64,000 bases of DNA from Tupaia tana (taxonomy: Eukaryota; Chordata; Mammalia; Scandentia; Tupaiidae). The notes below the pieces were generated by a model that saw nothing but the letters and a program-made list of their open reading frames with translations, made no database searches and was not told the DNA's origin. The position numbers and the translations under genes are program-made. The first letter of the stretch is position 1; each line of letters begins with the position of its first letter. Shown piece after piece: positions 41,127-50,249 of this stretch. The DNA lies in assembly GCA_026018925.1 (NCBI GenBank), contig JAKSZU010000031.1, positions 11,088,648 through 11,152,647 on the forward strand, given 5' to 3'.

Positions 41127-41296
41127 TTTTCTTTTTCTTACAGGGCACATACAGTTGCCAGAGAGAAAAAGAGAGGGAAATTATAGCTCTGGGAGGATAA
41201 TGCTGCTGCAATCCCTTCTCTGCCATTTGGAGTCTGGCGTATTCATGCACACGTGCCTGGGATATTTTTCAAGCTGCTGGGTCCAGGACTTGAATT
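41127..41296 (-). mobile_element. SINE family A, head missing
   Basis: TCTTACAGGGCACATACAG segment, short GA stretch, body CAATCCCTTCTCTGCCATT, GTCCAGGACTTGAA, then stops where the next SINE's tail begins. Confidence 0.83.
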
Positions 41297-41476
41297 TTTA
41301 AAAATAGTTATTTTTATTTTATTTTATTTATTATTATTATTTTTAAATTTGTTATAGAACACACGCAAGAGAGAGAGAGAGAGTGAGAAAGTGAGCTTCT
41401 GGGTCCGGGACTCAAACTGTGGTCTGCCACGTGGAAGACCAGCACCTTAGCCAACTCTGCCAGCTGCTGGCCCCAA
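41297..41476 (-). mobile_element. SINE family B, hybrid tail
   Basis: TTTAAAAATAGTTATTTTT tail, TTGTTATAGAACACACGC, GA stretch, GGACTCAAACTGTGG, head ending CCAGCTGCTGGCCCC. It appears to have landed in the head of the copy to its left. Confidence 0.91.
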
Positions 41477-41587
41477 CACAATAAAATTTAAAAAAAAAGA
41501 CTGTGTAACAGACTTCTAAAGAGGGTCAAGTTTTGCCTCAATCCAGTGACATCAGTTTTCCTTCATCTAATTAAAAAAAAAAAGTTT

Positions 41588-41779
41588 TGGGGGCCAGATG
41601 GTGGAGTAATAGTTAAGGTGCTGGACTCCCACCCAGTCAACAGTGGTTCGAGTCCCAAACCATGATTTAAAATTCACTGGGGGCTTGGGCGTGCATGCCT
41701 AAAATCTCAGGAGGAGAACAGGGAAGAAGAGATTGTAGCATGGCCACCATCCTCCTTAGGGGGTGCTTTCTCACTTTCC

Positions 41780-41837
<58 letters not shown>

Positions 41838-41878
41838 TGAGTACACATACCTTATGGCAAAAACGTAAAACCAAACAG
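41588..41878 (+). mobile_element. SINE family A with (TC)27
   Basis: GGGGGCCAGATGGTGGAGTAAT, B box GGTTCGAGTCC, body GGAGGAGAACAGGGAAG, CT stretch expanded at 41783-41837, ACACATACCTTATGGC tail. Confidence 0.92.
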
Positions 41879-41904
41879 TATGTATTGATCTATGTGTTTG
41901 TTGT

Positions 41905-41996
41905 CGTTTTCAAGCTACCGGGTCCCAGACTTGAACCACAGTCGGCCCTATGGGAATCCAGCACCTTAACTACTATGCCACCTGGTCGTTCTCTAT
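41905..41996 (-). mobile_element. SINE head fragment
   Basis: CAAGCTACCGGGTCCCAGAC, TTGAACCACAGTCGGCC, head ending CCACCTGGTCGTTC. Nothing 3' of the head is present. Confidence 0.8.
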
Positions 41997-42548
41997 GTCG
42001 CCCTCTGCAGAAATCCTTTCTTGGATAATGGTGATACCAAGCCATGCTATCCGAAAGAAGGTTTGCAAGGTGCGCAGACTCCACGTCAGCCTCCGAATGC
42101 CAATGGACTGACGGGAGTTTGCTGAACGGACCCCCCGGGCGTGCAGAGGCGGCGAGAACGCCCATCATTCCTGACATTTGTCAGGGCGAAAGGATTCACC
42201 ATTCGTGGTTCACCGTAAATCTCTAACGGTGAGCAGATTAATGAGACAAAAGCTGCCACAGATTAACTTGAGGGAAGCGTGTAGACACGAGAACATGCAA
42301 ATGTGGACGGGTTTCTGAGTCACTGCGTTCCCACCTCAGGATCATGAAGAATGAGTCGTGTGGACAGGAAGAGCAGCTAACAGCAAAGTGTATTGCAAAA
42401 GGAAAGCTCTTACAATGGGAGCATCCCAACGGGAAGGTGGCCAACCCCGGGCTCTGGCTGAGGGTGACTATCCCAGCTCGGAGGGACTTCTCCCTGCTTC
42501 CTTGAGGGGGTGACATGTTAGTCAGGTGACTCTGTTTAGAAAATCGGA
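41997..42548. other. SINE-free unique block
   Basis: GC-balanced with several CpGs (42080-42230). Open frames at 42044-42226 (+) and on the minus strand 42238-42530 show no recognised domain. Confidence 0.4.
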
Positions 42549-42783
42549 AGCCGGAGCAAGCAAATGGCAAAGCCACATGGCCAACCATGGTGCGAGTTTT
42601 GGATCCAGTGGCTGGAAACTCACACCAGGCCCATGTGCAAGCGTACTCAAGGGTCTCAGGAAGAGAATGAAAGAGAAAGGATTGGGGTGTGGCCATCCAC
42701 CTATGGGGTCATTTCTCACTGTCTCTGTCTCTCTCTCCAGTGAGCGAACACACCCTAAGGCAACAACCTCTAAAAAATAAAGG
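42549..42783 (+). mobile_element. SINE family A
   Basis: The head is shortened between the boxes (GCAAGCAAATGGCAAAGCC). B box GGTGCGAGTTT, body AGAGAATGAAAGAGAAAGG, ACACCCTAAGGCAAC tail. Confidence 0.88.
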
Positions 42784-42917
42784 AAAAAAGAAAACCAGTG
42801 CCCTATGATTCAAGTCTTTGACAGCTTTGGGCCATACAGAGCATGATCTAGATTCTGAACTATAGTGGGGACCTGGAAAAAGCCACAATTGCTATAATAG
42901 TTTTATTAGATGGCTAG

Positions 42918-43240
42918 TATTTTTCTTTTTTCTTTCTTTGTTTTTTTTTTTTTTTTTGAGAGGTTTTCACTATAGGGTGCGTGCACTGGCCAGACAGACA
43001 GAGAGAGACAGAGAGACAGAAAGCGAGAAATCACCCCCCAGGGGGGATGGTCACGCCGCAATCCCTTCTCCTCCATTCTCCTCTCAGGATCTTGGGCACG
43101 CACGCACACGCACCTGGCGTGAGTTTTAAGCCAGCGGGTCCGGGACGTGAACCGCGGTCGACTACGTGGGAATCCAGTGACATAGCCATTACGCTAACTG
43201 CTGGTTCCCCTATTTTTCTTAAAAATAATTATTTATTCCA

Positions 43241-43271
<31 letters not shown>

Positions 43272-43417
43272 TTAATTTTGCTATGGGGCATGTGCATTCA
43301 CTACAGAGAGAGACAGAAAGAAGGAAAGTGAGAAAGCAAGCTGCTAGGTCCGGGACTCAAACTGCTGTTGGCCATGTAGGATTCCAGTGCCTCAACCACC
43401 ATGCCACCTGCTGGCCC
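42918..43417 (-). mobile_element. SINE family B, hybrid tail, split in its tail
   Basis: Body and head at 43211-43417 (ATTATTTATTCCATTTTATT, TTGCTATGGGGCATGTGC, head ending CCTGCTGGCCCG). Flanking GATGGCTA at 42910-42917 and 43418-43426 shows that the tail once began at about 42918, before the family A copy landed in it. Confidence 0.88.
42928..43210 (-). mobile_element. SINE family A inside a family B tail
   Basis: T17 tail, CACTATAGGGTGCGTGCAC, near-consensus body, GACGTGAACCGCGGTCGAC, head ending CTAACTGCTGGTTCCCC. TSD TATTTTTCTT at 42918-42927 and 43211-43220. Confidence 0.95.
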
Positions 43418-43455
43418 GGATGGCTACTGTTTTAATGAGAGAGTTCCTGTGTGCA

Positions 43456-43705
43456 TGGGCCAGCAGGTGGCACAGTGGCCCCACAGGGTCAACCATGGTT
43501 CAAGTCCTGGACCTGGTGGCTTAAAACTCACTTGGGCAACGTGTGCGTGCGTGCCCAAGATCCCGAGAGGAGAATGGAGGAGAAGGGATTGCAGCGTGGA
43601 CATGCCCCCCGGGGAGTGATTTCTCACTTTCTGTCTCTCTGTCTCTCTGTCTTTCCAGCAGGCACATGAGCCCTATAGCAAAAATCTCTAACCACAACAG
43701 AAAAA
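43456..43705 (+). mobile_element. SINE family A
   Basis: GGGCCAGCAGGTGGCACAGTGG, shortened head (CCCCACAGGGTCAACC), B box GGTTCAAGTCC, body intact, GAGCCCTATAGCAAAAATC tail. TSD GTTCCTGTGTGCA (43443-43455) and GTCCCTGTGTGCA (43706-43718). Confidence 0.95.
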
Positions 43706-43718
43706 GTCCCTGTGTGCA

Positions 43719-44293
43719 AGCCGTTCCCAGCGAAAGACTTCGAGTGGTGCTTATGCTCTGCCCGCTGTTCCTTAGGTCAGGGCTCCTTTCTCTCAACGTG
43801 GGACCATGATGCCAGGTTGTACACCCCGCAGGACAGAGGAGCGAGGGAGACAGGCAGGAAATGCAAAGAAGCCTGTCCTCCTGGGCCAGGAGTCACCTTC
43901 ATCTCCTCCTTCCTGTCCCAGGAACGATAGGACTACGGCAGGAAGACCAGCCCCTTGCACCTGCGGGAGACCGCACCGACGGAAACAGATGCTAACGTCT
44001 TTCTCAAAGGGTTGGCGAGCTCATTCCTGGGTCTGCGCAGCCTCTGAACCCTGATCTCCACATACAGGGAAGACATCTCCGCTGGGGTGGCATTCGTGGC
44101 TGCTCACGTGTGAATGCATTGGAGTCACGTGACCCTCTGACTTGGGAGATGGAGAAGCCAGTGGTGGGGAGCTTCAGCACAAAATGCTTTGACATCGGTA
44201 ACCCCGTCTTTCTTTCTTTCTTTCTTTTTCTATTAGTATTATTTTGACATTCCATCAGTGTGTATCATTATAGCATATCAAATGTATTTGCTT
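43719..44293. other. SINE-free unique block
   Basis: GC-balanced, with short overlapping frames (43712-44054 +, 44004-44255 -) that I do not recognise. (TTTC)n at 44212-44227. Confidence 0.4.
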
Positions 44294-44504
44294 AAAAAAA
44301 GATTGATTGATTGATTGAATTCCATTTGCTATTGTTATTTATTTATTTATTTGTTTGTTAGTTTGTTTTTCAATTTGACCAGAGAGAGACAGAGAGAGAG
44401 AGAGAGGGAAAGTGAAAAAACAAGCTGCCGGGTTCGGGACTCAAACCACAGTCGGTCATGTGGGAAGCCAGTGCCTTTAACCACCATGTCACCTGCTAAC
44501 CCCA
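44294..44504 (-). mobile_element. SINE family B
   Basis: The tail includes (GATT)n and (TTTA)n runs and GAATTCCATTTGCTATT, then AATTTGACCAGAGAGAGAC, head ending CACCTGCTAACCCC. Confidence 0.92.
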
Positions 44505-44622
44505 GCAAATGAATTTTCCCATCATGGATACATGGTATATTGGTTCGATGAAAGATATTACCATACACGTTATCACCATCAGGTAATTGTCCATTTTCAT
44601 ATCCCTTAAATATTTTGCTTCT

Positions 44623-44879
44623 GGGACCAGCAGTTAGCGTAATGGCTATGTTGCTGGACTCCCACGTAGTCGACCACGGTTCGAGTCCTGGACCCAGTGG
44701 CTTAAACTCATGCCGGGCATGTGTGCATGTGTGCCCAAGATCCCGAGAGGAGAATGGAGGAGAAGGGATTGCGGCGTGACCATCCCCCCTGGGGGGTGAT
44801 TTCTCACTTTCTGTTTCTCTGTCTCTCTCTTTCTGGCGAGCGCATGTGCCCTATAGCAAAAACCTCTCAAAAAAAAAAA
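44623..44879 (+). mobile_element. SINE family A, young copy
   Basis: GGGACCAGCAGTTAGCGTAATG, exact B box GGTTCGAGTCC, 5' arm GGGCATGTGTGC (44715-44726) and 3' arm GCGCATGTGCCC (44840-44851), CCCCCCTGGGGGG intact. Perfect TSD ATTTTGCTTCT at 44612-44622 and 44880-44890. Confidence 0.97.
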
Positions 44880-45143
44880 ATTTTGCTTCTTTCTTTTTTC
44901 CCCGTGAGTCTCCCCCTCTCGCTCTCCTGCATTGTCGCCCTTTGATGTAGATGGTGTCAATGAGATGTTTGGGGGACTGGTGAACTGCTGGAAGAGCTGC
45001 TGTGAGAATCAGGACAGCAGAAAACCTGGAATTCCTAGCTCTGTGGCAGCGGGACTCTGTCCCGAACTCGACAGGCGGGATACTCAGACTTGCAGAATGG
45101 TTCCAGACTGAGTGAGCTACGACTGACCAGCTCTGGGCTGCTT

Positions 45144-45418
45144 ATATTATCATTTATTATTATTAGTTGTTTTTATTTTTCCCATAGGGCTTGTGCACTC
45201 GCTGGAGAGAGACACAGAGAGACTGAGAGACAGAGAGAGAAAGTGAGAAGTCAGTCCCAGGGAATGGCCATGCTGCAATCCCTTCTCCATTTTCCTCTGG
45301 GGACACTGGGCACACACATGTGCCCAGCATGAGTTTCAACCACAGGATCCGAGGCTCGAACAATGGTCAGCCGTGGGAGAGTCCAGCGCCTTAACCTCCA
45401 TGCCACCTGCTGGGTCCC
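45144..45418 (-). mobile_element. SINE family A
   Basis: Tail with (TTA)n, CCCATAGGGCTTGTGCAC, GA stretch, shortened body, head ending CCACCTGCTGGGTCCC. Perfect TSD CTGGGCTGCTT at 45133-45143 and 45419-45429. Confidence 0.95.
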
Positions 45419-45429
45419 CTGGGCTGCTT

Positions 45430-45717
45430 TTTTGAAAACTTTCCAGGGTTGCAATAAGCTAGAAGCTAAAGTCGCAGTTGACAAACACAGGCGGACAAGG
45501 AAAATTGATTAGGCATTCTTGATTTGCTGACTTAATAATAACCAGAGCATCTGCATCACAAATGAACGTTATTCCTAGACTCCCAGTTCTTCTCCACCCC
45601 GGGAGGCGGGGAAGATTGACAGCACCATGGCTTCCTAACTCATTTATGGGCTTTGATGGCTTCTAGGTGACAGGGACCAAAATCCCTAAGGCAGAAGGAT
45701 CTTTGTGAAGTCCGGCT
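45430..45717. other. Unique sequence, possibly conserved non-coding
   Basis: Complex AT-rich sequence with GAAAATTGATTAGGCATTC, TTGCTGACTTAATAATAAC and CTGCATCACAAATG, no repeat signature. It could be regulatory DNA, on composition only. Confidence 0.35.
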
Positions 45718-45963
45718 GGGACCAGCAGATGGCATAATGGTTACATCACTGGACCCCCACATAGCCAACTGGGAGTTGGAGTCTCGGACCCAGCAGCTTA
45801 AAATTCATGCCAGGTGCATGTGTGTGTGTGCCCAACATCCCAAGAGGAGAATGGAGAAGGGATTGCGGCACGGTCATCCCCCCTGGAGGGTGATTTCTCG
45901 CTTTCTGTCTCTCTCTCCAGTAAGTGCACATACCCTATAGCAAAAATCTCTCTAACAGAACAA
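45718..45963 (+). mobile_element. SINE family A
   Basis: GGGACCAGCAGATGGCATAATG, B box altered (AGTTGGAGTCT), body GAGAATGGAGAAGGG, ATACCCTATAGCAAAAATC tail. Confidence 0.92.
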
Positions 45964-45984
45964 AGGTGGCTGACTAAAAGACAG

Positions 45985-46113
45985 AAGACCAGCAGGTGGA
46001 CCAAGGGACAAGAGACTGGACTCCCACATGGTGGACTGTGATCCAAGTCCTGGACCCAGCGTCTTGAAACTCCCACCAGGCGCATGCACGTACGTGCCCA
46101 AAATCTCTACTGG
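45985..46113 (+). mobile_element. SINE family A, 3'-truncated
   Basis: Head AGACCAGCAGGTGGACCAAG to ACGTACGTGCCCAAAATC, then it ends before the GAGAATGG part. No tail. Confidence 0.83.
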
Positions 46114-46563
46114 ACACCCATAGTCTGTTCTTAAATTTCATCTATTCATTTTGAGCAAGAGAAACACAGAGACAGAAAAACAGAGAGAGACACAGAGACA
46201 GGGAGACAGAGCGAAAACCCCCAACGAGGTCTTGACAACACAAAGCATCCACAGCCTCAGCGAGCTGGGATCACTGGTGTGGCACAGTCAGGGAGTCTCT
46301 GTGCGTGAGTGCAAAACCTGCCCACGTGGGTCCGCCTTGCAGGACCTGCCCACGTGATGCTTACAGCACCATCCAGCCTCCGAGGCACGGAGTCGACTGG
46401 GCTCCATCCGGCTTCTTCCCTCTCAAGTCAAAGCTTCCAAACACCCTTGAGGAAGTAGCTGACATGATTGTAGTAACTCTTTCCATCTTGCAAGGATCAG
46501 GTTCTCATTTCCTGGTACCCGTTGTCTTAAAAGCTCGTCTCTCATCCATTGTTTGTTTTCACC
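46114..46563. other. Unique sequence, possible SINE remnant at its start
   Basis: 46150-46215 is CAGAGACAG-rich on this strand and could be a decayed minus-strand SINE. 46316-46355 holds CCTGCCCACGTG twice, each containing a CACGTG E-box. No gene recognised. Confidence 0.4.
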
Positions 46564-46823
46564 ATTATTATTATTTTTAAGTGTTTGCTATATTGCACGT
46601 GCACGGGAAGGAGAAAGAGACAGAGAGGGAAAGGGAGAAATCACCTTCCCAGGGGAAGGGTGGTCATGCTGCAATCCTTTGTCCTCCATTCTACTTTCAG
46701 GATTTGGGGCATGCACGCACACGGACCTGGCATGGTTCTCAAGTTCCCGGGTCCAGGACTCAAACTGTGGTCAGCAGTGTGGGAGTCCAGCAGCCTAACC
46801 ACCACACCACTACTAACCCTGAT
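46564..46823 (-). mobile_element. SINE family A
   Basis: (TTA)n tail, TTGCTATATTGCACGTGCAC, GA stretch, body, GGACTCAAACTGTGG, head ending ACCACTACTAACCC. Confidence 0.9.
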
Positions 46824-47070
46824 CTTTTCACCTTTTCCTTATGTACTTCCCTGAATCGTTTTATAAGTGCCTTTAGCTTTTATTTTCCTCTTTTATTTCA
46901 TGTTCGATTTGCGTTAAGAATAGGGCTTGTTGTTAGTCTGTTGGGACTTTTCAAATAAAAGGAAGAGCTAGGTCATAAATTTTGAATTCCCTTGTTTATT
47001 TTTTTTTAACTTTATCTATTTATTTTACAATTATTGAATTCCTTTCTACCTTAAAAAGAAATCACTTCAC

Positions 47071-47344
47071 GGGACCAGCAGTTAGCGTAATGGCTATGTC
47101 GCTGGACTCCCACGTAGTCGACCACGGTTCGAGTCCCGGACCCGGCGGCTTAAACTCACGCCGGGCGCGTGTGCGTGCGTGCATGCCCAAGATCCCGAGA
47201 GGAGAATGGAGGAGAAGGGATTGCGGCGTGGCCATCCCCCCTGGGGGGTGATTTCCTGCTTTCTATCTCTCTGTCTCTCTCTGTCTGTCTGGCGAGCGCA
47301 CGCGCCCTATAGCAAAAACCTCTCCAAAAAAAGAAAAAAAAAAA
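47071..47344 (+). mobile_element. SINE family A, reference-quality young copy
   Basis: A box TAGCGTAATGG (47083-47093), exact B box GGTTCGAGTCC (47126-47136), 5' arm GGGCGCGTGTGC (47163-47174), CCCCCCTGGGGGG (47236-47248), 3' arm GCGCACGCGCCC (47296-47307), A-rich tail. TSD AAAAAGAAATCACTTC at 47053-47068 and 47345-47360. The insertion point TT/AAAAA fits L1 endonuclease. Confidence 0.98.
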
Positions 47345-47360
47345 AAAAAGAAATCACTTC

Positions 47361-47555
47361 GCAAGGCCAGCAGATAGTGTGGTGGTGAAGGGCGCTGGAC
47401 TCCCACATGGCCGACTGCGGTTCAAGTCCCAGACCTGGTGGCTTGGTGGCTTGCTTTCTCACTTTTCCTCTCTCTCTCACTTTGTCCCTCTGTGGTCGAA
47501 TGAAAAACAAATAAACAAATCAATGAAGTTAAATAAAATAATTCTTTAAAAAGAA
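47361..47555 (+). mobile_element. SINE family B sharing the same target
   Basis: GGCCAGCAGATAGTGTGGTGG, B box GGTTCAAGTCC, CT stretch with GTGGCTTG repeated, AATAATTCTTTAAAAAG end. AAATCACTT stands at its left (also the TSD of the A copy) and again at about 47556-47564. Confidence 0.95.
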
Positions 47556-47564
47556 AAATCACTT

Positions 47565-48824
47565 GTAGCATTTCCTAACCCTGTCTTTGCCCCTATCTCT
47601 TCAGGTGGATGGTAAGTGACACCCTTCCCGTTTGACAGTCACCGGGATGCACTCAAATACCGGTGTGATTAACGCCCTCACTTAAGCATGGAAGACCCAC
47701 AGGCACGGGAAGTCTGGTGCAAATGAAATTTTCACACACTGTCCAATCCGTGCTTGAAACAAACTGCTTTTCTGAAGCCAGAATCTATCCGAGCCAGCGA
47801 CACAATATTGCCATGACCTGAATGTCACTTACATTTTAGAATATTACTGATCCTTCGGTGATCCAATCTGTTATAGTTAACAGAATAGGAAAAAGAAAAA
47901 AAAAAAAAAAACTCTCCCTGTCGCTCAGTTAATAGAGAACGAAGAATTCTCCAGCATATATCAACCTCAGCTGGACCCAAAATGGAAAGAATTCTATTTC
48001 AGGAAACCTAATTCGATACCAAAGAGTCCCGCCACCTCGTCCTCGCCCCGGCTGAGCCGGGACGCACAGGCTCTCCCCAGAAGCCTCCTGCAATATTTTT
48101 AGGCATCTCATGGTGTCTGATCGCCTTTAATGAACTCATGCAAATGCAAGCGTGGGCTGCCTCAGAAAGCCCAGCCACTTAACAAAGTGAGCTTTTATGA
48201 AAGGATTAAGTCGGTCATCAATGAAGAGTGTTGATCCACAGAAGCGCTTCAAAGCCTGTTTTGATGAAGGCGAGGTCTCTTTCTCTCCTGCAGCTGCCTG
48301 AGCTGAGCTGAGCTGAGCTGAGTCGGTGCAGGGGGCCTGGCAGTCCCGGCAGGCCAGGCCAGAGAGGGAGGAGGAGGAGGAGGGGGAGGCTTCCTGCAGG
48401 GCTGCACTGCAGCTGCTCCTCAGAGCTGGGCTCAGAAACAGAGCTGCAGAATCGAAGCCACTTCCTCTCCTCCGAGGGCATGCCGTCTGATTCCATTTCT
48501 AACGTGTGTGGCTGTCATCACGCCAACGACTGAGTGGAGTGTTTATCCCTGCTGTATTATGCAATTATCAGGCAATTTACAGAGCATGCCCGTCCTCATT
48601 ATTCGTGCAAATCTCTTCATCCAGATTTAGATGGAGGTCAGGTTTAAAAAGAGAGAGAGAGAGAAAGAGAAAGAGTGAAAGAGAGAAGTCCAGAGAAATA
48701 AATGTTACCTTCACCAAGAGTAACTTAGATGCAAGAAATTCAAGTTTATGGGAAACGCATATGAAAAAGAAAAAAACAACTGCATTAATCTCAATGTCTT
48801 TTTACACAAAAACAAATGCATACT
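47565..48824. other. SINE-free block, 1.26 kb, candidate conserved regulatory DNA
   Basis: The longest SINE-free stretch in the window. 48090-48240 contains CATGCAAATGCAAG (octamer-like) and TTTATGAAAGGATTAAG. 48520-48640 contains TATGCAATTATCAGGCAATT. In between, 48260-48480 is GC-rich with (CTGAG)5 at 48298-48323 and a purine run GAGGAGGAGGAGG. A TTTCTCTCCTGCAG acceptor-like site ends near 48293. I recognise no coding frame. Confidence 0.45.
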
Positions 48825-48837
48825 TGATTCCATTTTT

Positions 48838-49005
48838 AAAATATGTATTCATTTATTTCCATCTGTTATTATTATTTTTTAATTTGACCAGAGAGAGAAA
48901 GAGAAAGGGAAAGCGAGAAAGCAAGCCACCAGGTCCGAGACTCGAACCATGGTCGGCCACGGGAGGATCTGACGCCTTTTAACCAGCATGCCACCTGCCA
49001 GCCAC
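48838..49005 (-). mobile_element. SINE family B
   Basis: ATTTATTTCCATCTGTTATT, AATTTGACCAGAGAGAG, GACTCGAACCATGGTCGG, head ending CCACCTGCCAGCCA. Perfect 13-bp TSD TGATTCCATTTTT at 48825-48837 and 49006-49018. Confidence 0.96.
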
Positions 49006-49018
49006 TGATTCCATTTTT

Positions 49019-49390
49019 CCTGGTGAACTTTCTGAAGTCCCCTCGTAGTTAGGACAGAATGCAAAATGCACATGGTCTATACACAATCTGCTGTACAAGT
49101 GGGCAACTCCCGTGCCCTATTTATGTAGCAAAATAGTATTAGGTAACAGAGTGCCCAGGGCAGCCCTGGGAGGGGTGCCCCGTGGAACGGACCACAAGAA
49201 CGCATGCAGCTGTGAGCTGAGCTCCGCCTGCTCTCCCAGCTCCTGTGTGGACGCCAGATGGTGACAGAGACGAGCAGCGGCAGCGTGGAAGTCGCACTGC
49301 CACCCCACAGCTCATGGAACCTTAGCTGTGCCTTATCTTTAACCCCACGTCCACCTCGCAGACTCTCAAGCAGGGAACCACAATACAATG
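49019..49390. other. Unique sequence
   Basis: GC-balanced, no repeat recognised. The minus-strand frame 49077-49388 (103 codons) has no known motif. Confidence 0.4.
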
Positions 49391-49822
49391 TTACCAGTGG
49401 CGTAGTGGTTTACTGTGCTCGATTCCCACATGCCTGACCGTGGGTTTGAGTCCCGGACCTGGCAGCTTGCTTTCTTTTTTTTGGAGAGGTTTTTTGCTAT
49501 AGGGCGCATGTGCTCGCCAGACAGACAGAGAGAGACATAGAGACAGAAAGCAGGAAATCACCCCCCAGGGGGGGATGGTCACGCCGCAATCCCTTCTCCT
49601 CCATTCTCCTCTCGGGATCTTGGGCACGCACGCACACGCGCCCAGCGTGAGTTTTAAGCCTCCGGGTCCGGGACGCAAACCGTGGTCGACCATGTGGGAG
49701 TCCAGCGACATAGCCATTACGCTAACTGCTGGTTCCCCTGGCAGCTTGCTTTCTCATTTTCCCTCTCTCTCTGTGTGTGTCTCTGGGCAGATTAAGAAAT
49801 AATAAAAGTAAATAAAATTTAA
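49391..49822 (+). mobile_element. SINE family B, split by a family A copy
   Basis: Left piece 49391-49475 (head and CCTGGCAGCTTGCTTTCT), right piece 49737-49822 (the same 18 bases, CT stretch, GGGCAGATTAAGAAATAA tail). Confidence 0.96.
49476..49736 (-). mobile_element. SINE family A inside family B
   Basis: T8 tail, GCTATAGGGCGCATGTGC, near-consensus body, GACGCAAACCGTGGTCGAC, head ending CTAACTGCTGGTTCC. Perfect 18-bp TSD CCTGGCAGCTTGCTTTCT at 49458-49475 and 49737-49754. Confidence 0.98.
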
Positions 49823-49823
49823 T

Positions 49824-49903
49824 TGGGGTCAGCAGGTGGCGTGGAGATTGGGGGCACTGGACTCCCACGTGGCCGACTGTGGTTCGAGTCTTGGACCTAG
49901 TAG

Positions 49904-49953
<50 letters not shown>

Positions 49954-50032
49954 CTCTGTTCTTCTCAGGCCAAATTCAAATAACTAAATAAATAGATAAA
50001 GTTATATAAAACAATTCTTTTTTAGAATTTTA
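49824..50032 (+). mobile_element. SINE family B with (TC)n
   Basis: GGGGTCAGCAGGTGGCGTGG, B box GGTTCGAGTCT, TC run 49912-49951, GGCCAAATTCAAATAAC tail. Confidence 0.94.
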
Positions 50033-50056
50033 ATAAATATTAAAAAAAAGGAATAC

Positions 50057-50235
50057 AATGGGGCCAGCAGGTGGTGTAGTGGTTAAGGCACTGGACTCCC
50101 ACATGGCTGACTGTGGTTCGAGTCCTGGACCCAGCAGCTTGCTTTCTCACTTTCCTTCTCTCTCTCTCTGAGCAAATTAAAGAGTAATCATAGATAAAAT
50201 TAAATACATAATTATATATATAAAATAATATAATG
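50057..50235 (+). mobile_element. SINE family B
   Basis: GGGGCCAGCAGGTGGTGTAG, exact B box GGTTCGAGTCC, CT stretch, GAGCAAATTAAAGAGTAATC tail ending in a TA-rich run. Confidence 0.95.
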
Positions 50236-50249
50236 CTACCTAGATGTTA

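Noticed and set aside
42044-42226. Possible small CpG-rich coding exon
   Set aside because: A 60-codon frame without splice signals or recognised motif; the CpG count is modest.
47071-47145. tRNA gene
   Set aside because: The A and B boxes are intact, but the anticodon arm and acceptor pairing are not those of a working tRNA, and the sequence continues into the SINE body.
48298-48323. Immunoglobulin switch-like (GAGCT)n repeat
   Set aside because: Only about five units, with no surrounding switch region or Ig genes. A short tandem repeat is enough to explain it.
48218-48496. Minus-strand 92-codon frame with a Leu/Pro-rich, signal-like stretch
   Set aside because: The Leu/Pro run comes from the CTGAG and GAGGAGG low-complexity DNA, and I recognise no domain.
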